Source: Myrmaecium sp. VS I D KN 1 (Eukaryota > Ascomycota > Dothideomycetes > Valsariales > Valsariaceae). Taken from it: a DNA stretch of 64,000 nt. Under the pieces are notes generated by a model. That model searched no databases, was not told the origin of the DNA, and worked only from the letters and a program-made list of their open reading frames with translations. The DNA is taken from positions 751,044-815,043 of the forward strand of contig JADQAV010000018.1 of assembly GCA_019775845.1 (NCBI GenBank), in the 5' to 3' direction. Positions 57,917 to 64,000 of the stretch are shown here, one piece after another; the stretch's first letter is position 1; each line of letters opens with the position of its first letter. The translations under genes and the position numbers were made by a program.

Positions 57917-59381
57917 ACAATCTTCACTACTGTCTCACAAATTTTTCTATGTCGCACATCATCACACGCCTTCTCGAATCTCAACACTACCTCTATCTCC
58001 TTACATCTTCATCATACAACATCTCCGATTGACGACATGACGGCTTTATATCTCAATGCACGGCGTAAACAACGGACGGGACGGAGAATTCGTGTTTCGG
58101 GGGGCCTACGGACTTTGATACCAACGGAGTTCTTCTCTTCCCATTCCTACATTCCATCTCACTCCCTTTCCTTTTTTTCTATCTACTACCCCGACTTTTC
58201 CCTCGCCGGGAGCGAGGGGACAGAGCATAGATTGTCACAACTCTCCCACAGCGCCCTTCTTGTTCATTTTTCCAAACCTTCGATTCTGTCTTCGCTTCGT
58301 GTCTTTTCTGATGATCTTGATGTATACTTTCGCGTTGTAATTGCTTTACTTTTCGTGTTTGTATTCAAAATGACCACGTCTGCTTTTTTTGTTCTTTCCG
58401 CTTTTGCAAACAGACTGGGAATATATATTTGCTTCTCCTATTTCGTGTTATGAAGCGTTTTCGTCTGATAGCTATCGATGACAAGCCAATCGAGAAAAGA
58501 ACGGTTTATTTTTGCTTCTCAAGCGGACTCCTCTCTTCTTTTTGCTTTCACTTGCTTCCTTTTTCCGTTACTTCGACCTGGATTGGGTAGATGTGGATGT
58601 TTCTTTGGTAGTTTTCTGGCTCGGTTGATGTTGGGCAGAAATAAATAGTATAGGAAAAGCGAGATTTGTGACGGATCGTGTAGGACAAATATGTCGGAGG
58701 ACGTTCGGGGACATGAACGAAATCAAGCTGAAGAACCTCGTTTTGATTAAATCCGATCTATGTGTGGCTTTTTTCCTCTCCCTCTTCTGTATGACTTGCC
58801 TCCCGCTTCTTACTCTTCACCCCGCCACACCATTGCCAGTTTTGGTGCCTTCCTTCCGCAGCACTTCCTCAGCGCTCCCGTCGCTCCCCTGCATCGACCA
58901 GAGACGACATCCTGTCCCGTTACGTTAATCGCCACCTCCCCGGGTCTCACGTTCCTCTCCCCTCTTCTCTTCGCCTCTCTACCCCACCCGCGGGAAGCCG
59001 TTCGCTTCTCGCTTCCCCTCCTCCTGCTGCTACTCCTACTGTTGCGAATGACACAGAATGGGGAATGAGAGCATGCATTTTTCACATCGACAACTCAACC
59101 CATCAGGAGGGAGAGAAAAGACGGAGAACAGAACAAAAACCTAGAATAAAATGAAATTATTGGCCCTTTTTGTCGTGCTAGAAAGATTCCCATCGAATTC
59201 CCCTTCCTGGGGTGTCCCACCCACCCTGCTATTATCTCGATCCTTCCTTCCTTCCATATTCCTATGCCTATCCCTATCCCCACCCGCCCTTCCCCTTCAT
59301 TCTCGCCCCCGTTCGACACAATTTCCCGCCCCTCTTCCCTTTTTCCTCCCTCAACACAACCGTCATCCCTCCCACCCTCGC
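57917..59381. other. Intergenic region between convergent genes
   Basis: T-rich and C-rich 3' flanks of the unknown gene and of the decarboxylase gene. No gene is seen. Confidence 0.6.
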
Positions 59382-60688
59382 TCACTTCCTCCCAATACGC
59401 TCCTCGTACGCGCGCCAGGCCTCAGTGCGGTAACGCTCAGCCTCCGCAGCGCGATCAGCCGCGCGAACGATGCCGCGGCCCACGATGACGACGTCGCAGC
59501 CGGCGTCGCGGACGATGGCGGTGGGGGTGTTGTACTGCTGGCCGAGACCGTCGCCGGCGGCGGCGGCCTGGTCATCACCACCGGCGCCGGCGGGGGGCAG
59601 CTGGCAGCCGGGGGTCATGGTGAGGAAGTTGTCGGCGGGGAGGGCGTTGAGGGCGCGCTGGGCGATGAAGCCGAGGACGAAGTCCGGGTGGCGGCGGGCG
59701 ATGTCGACGGCGGCCTGGCGGTAGGCGGGCGTGAGCAGGTGGCCCTCGCTGCTCATCTCCGCGAGCAGGAGGAGGCCGCGGAGGTACGGGGCGGGCCCGA
59801 GGTGGTCGAGGGCGGCCTCGACGCCGCCGCCGCCGCTGCTGCTGCTGCCGGGGTCGGCGGCCCGCTCGCCCACCCGGACCGTCTCCTCCGTCCGGGTGGA
59901 GATGGTGGTGCTGATGCTGACGACGCTGAACTTGCGGTCCTGCTCCGCCTGCAGGCGCTCCTCGTCGGTGGCGTCGGCGGGCGGGCTGGGGGCGGGGGAG
60001 ATGTCGGCGCTGGAGAGGGCGTCCGGCGGCGGGGTGGCGGAGATCTCGGTGTGGACGGTCCGGTTGTAGGCGGCGATGGTGTGGGAGGCGGCTTCGGCGA
60101 GGGCGCGCACGATCGCGGGACCGGAGATGATGTGGGCGTTGGTGATCTCGGCCCAGCGGGCGATCTTGAGAGGGCCGTTGGTGTACTGCTTTTGGACGGT
60201 GCCTGGATTCAGGGGGAGGGGAGAGTTAGGTGGAGCTTCTGATTTCCATGGTGGAGGGAGTGATAGAGGGGAGGGGGGTGGTTTGGAAGGGGAAGGTGGG
60301 GTGGATATGTGTGGCGGTGCTCGGGGTGGATTCTCTCTTTTTTGCGTGGTTTGCTTTGAGTTTATGTACCTCCAATGTCGGCGAACTTCCGATCCTCAAA
60401 GATCAAGAAGTGCTTTCGCCGGGCGATCTCAGTGAGGCCCTTGATCGTGCGATCGCTCCAGTCGTCGATGATGTCGGCGTGGGTCTTGAGCAGGCAGATG
60501 GAGTCGCCGACCTCCTCGGCGATCTCGAGCAGCTCGTTGGTGGTGGAGACGTCCGCGGAGAGGCAGAGGTTGGTCTTCTTGATGTCGATCAGGCGGAGGA
60601 GGTAGGAGGCGAGCGGGGAGGTGTTGGGGAGCGAGGCGCGCTCGCCGTAGGACTGCGTCCAGGTGGGATGTTTGTCGGCGGAAGACAT
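59382..60688 (-). CDS. pyr4: Orotidine 5'-phosphate decarboxylase
   Basis: This enzyme makes UMP from OMP, the last step of de novo pyrimidine synthesis. Two exons (60688-60370, 60202-59382) give 379 residues. The catalytic array is FEDRKFADIGG with D99, K101 and D104. The phosphate-binding and closing parts (TPGCQLPPAGAGGD; DVVIVGRGI) are present. Between TIAAYNRTVHTEI and LRGLLLLAEMSSEGHL there is an insertion of about 85 residues rich in Ser, Pro and Gly, absent from the 267-residue yeast Ura3 and the 277-residue Aspergillus enzyme but known from Neurospora-type pyr4. The gene is very GC-rich, which opens long antisense frames. Confidence 0.96.
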
Positions 60689-61204
60689 GGCGCAGGCTGG
60701 ATGATGGGAGGATGAACGGTGTGGACTGGATTGAGGGAGGAGGAATCGATCGATGAGAGAGAAAGAGAGAATGAGAATGAGGGTGGAAGGGGAGGGAGGC
60801 GCGGCGGTCGGTCGTGGAAACGGCCAGGAGAGAGATGGGCGGTGGAGGAGGGTTTAGGGGAAAAAAAGTGAGGACGTGGGGGAAGCTTGGATGAACTAGG
60901 GAAGGGGGAGAAAAGGCGGGGAGGAGCAGCTGGCCGTTGTTGCAGTTTGGCCGTATCGAGTTGCACGGCGGAAACGTCAGCGGGCGACGTGCGAAAAAAA
61001 AGGGTCCAAGGTGGAGGGGGGGGAGAGAAAGTGGGAAGGAAGCGGCAGGCAAGGCAGGCAAGAAGACGCTGGTGCGATTTTTATATTGGGGAGGGAGGGG
61101 AGAAGCAGTGGTATGGCAGGGCAATGCATCAGGCAGGCAGGCAGACAGGCAGGCAGAGCAATTGGTCAGGCATACAGGCATGTGAAAGCGTTCCATTCCA
61201 AGGG

Positions 61205-61240
61205 AGAAGAAGAAAAAGAAGAAGAAGAAGAAGAAGAAGA
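61205..61240. repeat. GAA/TTC microsatellite
   Basis: Interrupted GAA run of about 36 bp upstream of the decarboxylase gene. Confidence 0.9.
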
Positions 61241-61987
61241 CGGTGAGGGAGGAGGAAGAGGGGACCAGCCAGAAAAAGCAATCACCGTCCGGATTTTGAT
61301 GAGAAACTGGGAAGACGGACGAGTCATGCAGGCGGCACCTCACAACTACCTATAATACGAAGGTGCTAAGGCCTAATCAATTTGAGCGCTCCGAATGGCA
61401 TTTGATTGCTCTTGGATGATGGTGCCTGTATTGTGTGCAGCCTCACTTCCCAGGGGAACTGGACCTGCTCCTACATACTCCTGCTCCTACTCCTACGGTC
61501 CTGCTGCCCCCGACAGCCTGCACTATTCACGACCTCCAGCACGCAAATGCGGAACCGGTAAAAGTAGTAAACAGCCAGCTCGCCGCCACTCGTCCCGGAC
61601 GCGGCACAATGAAATGGCCTGATCGAGCCCGACCACGACCACTCCAGCCTCAGCGCGCGCCGTGGGAAAGGTGGAGGACGGAGAGTGGAGAGAGAGAGAA
61701 GGCACCTGCAGTTTGCGCTGGCCGCCGCCGCCGCCGCCGCCGTCGGTGGTGCATCTCCACCTCAGTCACCACCATGGCATCATCTCCCCTCCGCCGCTTT
61801 GTTGCTCCGAGCCGCGGCGCAGCAGGCAGAGCAGGAGAGGGAGACGTGGAGTGGAGTGGAGTGGAGGGGGGTGTGAGGCTGGAACGGGAGGGCATCGTGC
61901 AGCGGGTGAGCCTTGCATCTGCTTGCTGCTGCTGCTGCCACCGCCTTGTTGCCGGTTGGTCGCTTGTGTCGCTTGACAGACAAGACG

Positions 61988-61990
<3 letters not shown>

Positions 61991-62038
<48 letters not shown>
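61991..62038. repeat. (TGGC)12 microsatellite
   Basis: Twelve perfect tandem copies of TGGC; likely polymorphic. Confidence 0.95.
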
Positions 62039-62233
62039 GCGCGGGCGGATAGGCGGACGGGTTGGCCGGCAAGGCACCGCACCGCGCAGGAACAGGAACA
62101 GGAATAGGAACAGGGACAGGCCGCTCCCAATCCAGAGCTTTCCCTCTTGACATTCCACTCAATCGATCAATCCATCATACATCCCCACCAATACTATCTT
62201 TCAACCCCCCAAAGAATGCCTGCCTTCTGTGCC

Positions 62234-63072
62234 TCATCCACCACCATGTTTATGCTTTCCCACTAACACTGCTGTTCCCCTCGGCTCCCACAACATCGCC
62301 ACTCCCTCCAGCCCCGGGCCGACCGTCACCTCGTCCACCACGACGAAACCTAACCGGTCATACAGACCGCGTCCCGGACCACGCTTGGTGGTCTTCACCG
62401 TGACGGGCGTGGACTCCTTGGCCGCCGCCGCCATCCCCCATCCCACCAGCCGGGCCTCGATGCCCTGCCGACCGAAGCGGGGATGCACCGCCAGCAATGC
62501 CAGGTGGAAGTGCCCTGTTTTCCGCAGCGTGTCGAAGAAGGGGTATGCGGTTTGGGAGCTGAACGCGGCGAGGCGCTTGCGATCCACCGGATCGAAGAAG
62601 CGGCTGTAGTAGGCGTCCTCGCACGCCAGCAGCATCCGTTCGATTCCTGCCGCAGACAGAAGCGGGGTTGGGTGTGAGCATCCCGATGTTAAGTACGTAG
62701 GCAGGAAGGTACCGTATGTAAATCATTTCATCATCATCACCATCGTCGTAACTCACTTTTTCCCACGGAGTCGGCACCATACCACTTGGCCGCCTCCTCG
62801 TCCTCCCCGCGCCGCTTCCACACCGCCACGCCGACCACCTCGGGACGTCCGGCCCAGGCCCCATCGCCGTCTTCCGTCTCCGCGACCAGGCACGCCGTCC
62901 CGCGGTCCGCCAGCGCCCGCCGCACCAGTAGCAGCTCCCGGTGCCGGAGAACGTCCGGGTGTCGGTTGAGGTCCGGGTACAGCCAGTTCATCAGCTCGTC
63001 TTTCCGGAAGCTTGCGAAGGCGACGTCCGCCGCGGCGGGGATGTCGTCTTGTGTCATGGTGCGGATGCGCAT
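62234..63072 (-). CDS. GNAT-family N-acetyltransferase
   Basis: Two exons (63072-62757, 62646-62234) give 242 residues. The fold is clear: MRIRTMTQDDIPAAADVAF at the start, strand HFHLALLAVHPRFGRQGIEA with the acetyl-CoA loop R-x-G-R-Q-G-I, then GLYDRLGFVVVDEV. The layout matches fungal single-domain GNAT enzymes acting on small molecules. The loop has G-x-x-x-x-A in place of a second glycine close by. The substrate is unknown. The ATG at 63072 is the first of two close in-frame ATGs (the other at 63057). Confidence 0.85.
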
Positions 63073-63846
63073 GGTTGGGCGGATGCGTTGGTGGTGAGGT
63101 GAGCTTGCTTTTCTGCCTGTGAAGGGTGAGGTATCTCGCCTTTTACGTCCATGTCCGTCTCTCGAGTGGTCTTAGGCAACAGCGCCTCGTGACGTCTGGT
63201 GTGGCTCGATTGAGCATCCCGGGAGGGGGCTGTAAGGTGCGAAGATGACAAGGTATATGTGTGCCTAAGGTAGGTGACTTGAGGGTTACGACGATATCAA
63301 TACCACATCTACCTGCTCTCGCATCTCCGTTGCCCAGTAAGTACAAACGACCGACGTCTATGTAAAACTATGTGTTTTCCTTCATCATGCGTTGGCGACG
63401 AGCTTCCATCTTTTCTTCTCTGAACCCATCGTTCTATCAGTTCTGTCGAATACACTTCATTTCCTCAACCTGCATCTTGAGTGCCTTTGCATTTTGTCCT
63501 TACGTTTTCACATGCTCACACTGATCTGCTTGACCCGCATGCGTGCCATACCATCTCTTTTCTGTGACGAGGTTCCGGATTGTGACAGATACTGCTACTA
63601 TGCTTTGTTTGCCGCAGGCACATGCACATGCACATTATCTTCTCCCACAACAACACACCTAACTTCTCCCTTCCCTTCATTTCTTTCCTTCCATCAACAG
63701 TGTCACTGCGTTTCCACAGGAATTATCTCTGCAGTTACCTTCTCTACATCCCACAGTCATTGTTGACATTCAACCTGCATAATCAACTCACCACCAACAA
63801 TCCTTTCGTCACAGCTTGTCTCAGTCAAGATCGTCCGTCTGAAACC
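63073..63846. other. Intergenic region
   Basis: Between diverging genes. A 124-residue frame at 63392-63766 is Leu/Ser-rich and ends before the next gene, with no support. Otherwise nothing is seen. Confidence 0.5.
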
Positions 63847-64000
63847 ATGTCCGACGAAGGCACCCTCACACCCACTCCCGGTGCTCCAGCCGCGCAAGTC
63901 CACTTCAGCGAGCGCGACGTCAAGCTCATGGCCGCCGCTTTTCAGTGCCAGAAAGCTGCGACCGATGTAAGTCGCATCCATCTTTCGTCCTCATAGTCAT
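63847..64000 (+). CDS. First exon of an unknown gene, truncated by the window
   Basis: The ATG at 63847 opens 40 codons (MSDEGTLTPTPGAPAAQVHF and on) to a clean GTAAGT donor at 63967. The segment FSERDVKLMAAAFQCQKAATD resembles the start of small fungal proteins with a helix of SANT-like look, but the exon is too short for a call. The rest lies past the window end. Confidence 0.5.

Larger units (their letters stand above)
60689..62233. other. Intergenic region upstream of the decarboxylase gene
   Basis: This holds the decarboxylase promoter, a GAA run (61205-61240) and a TGGC microsatellite (61991-62038). No gene is accepted. Confidence 0.6.

Noticed and set aside
59151-60242. 363-residue plus-strand frame
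   Set aside because: Antisense to the GC-rich decarboxylase exon; Gly/Ala/Val/Asp-rich composition typical of such shadows.
60429-61343. 304-residue minus-strand frame overlapping the decarboxylase first exon
   Set aside because: Other-frame reading of the exon plus its pyrimidine-rich leader.

Overview
The window is nuclear DNA of a filamentous ascomycete (Pezizomycotina). The evidence is short 48-210 bp introns with fungal GT/branch/AG signals, a divergent reductive iron-uptake pair, a fused MoaA-MoaC (cnxABC) gene, and an orotidine decarboxylase of about 379 residues carrying a large internal insertion. That insertion occurs in Neurospora-type enzymes but not in Aspergillus pyrG, so I lean towards a Sordariomycete-like lineage (inference). 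No virus-like element was recognised.

Layout. 1-4.1 kb: divergent FET3 ferroxidase (3' end beyond the window edge) and FTR1 permease, with GATA-type iron-regulator motifs between and inside them. 4.6-6.4 kb: BTB/POZ-type protein. 7.7-8.8 kb: von Willebrand A-domain protein. 9.7-11 kb: GT34-type Golgi glycosyltransferase. 11-13.5 kb: no gene. 13.5-14.6 kb: phosphatidylinositol synthase. 15.4-18.2 kb: cnxABC. 18.8-19.4 kb: ribosomal protein eS25. 20.5-22.9 kb: Bni4-like scaffold. 22.9-30.1 kb: a gene desert holding a clean 494-bp non-autonomous DNA transposon with 8-bp target duplications. 30.1-32.7 kb: F-box protein. 33.8-34.7 kb: glutathione transferase. 35.3-37.3 kb: tandem BTB protein. 37.9-40.2 kb: SEC63. 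41.2-43.9 kb: large GNAT-domain protein. 44.4-45.3 kb: ARL2-type GTPase. 45.8-51.6 kb: giant DUF4045/gelsolin protein. 51.6-56.2 kb: a second desert, with a two-N gap. 56.2-57.9 kb: conserved unknown protein. 59.4-60.7 kb: OMP decarboxylase. 62.2-63.1 kb: GNAT acetyltransferase. 63.8 kb to the end: first exon of an unknown gene.

Most genes are unrelated housekeeping or regulatory loci. The one functional unit is FET3-FTR1: the oxidase and permease form a plasma-membrane complex and appear to share iron control. The most striking single locus is cnxABC. Two overlapping splice donors four bases apart would give either a MoaA enzyme ending in the catalytically important Gly-Gly, or an in-frame MoaA-MoaC fusion without it.

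Intron positions below were derived by eye from splice signals, reading-frame continuity and family conservation. All multi-exon models sum to a whole number of codons, but none is confirmed by transcripts.
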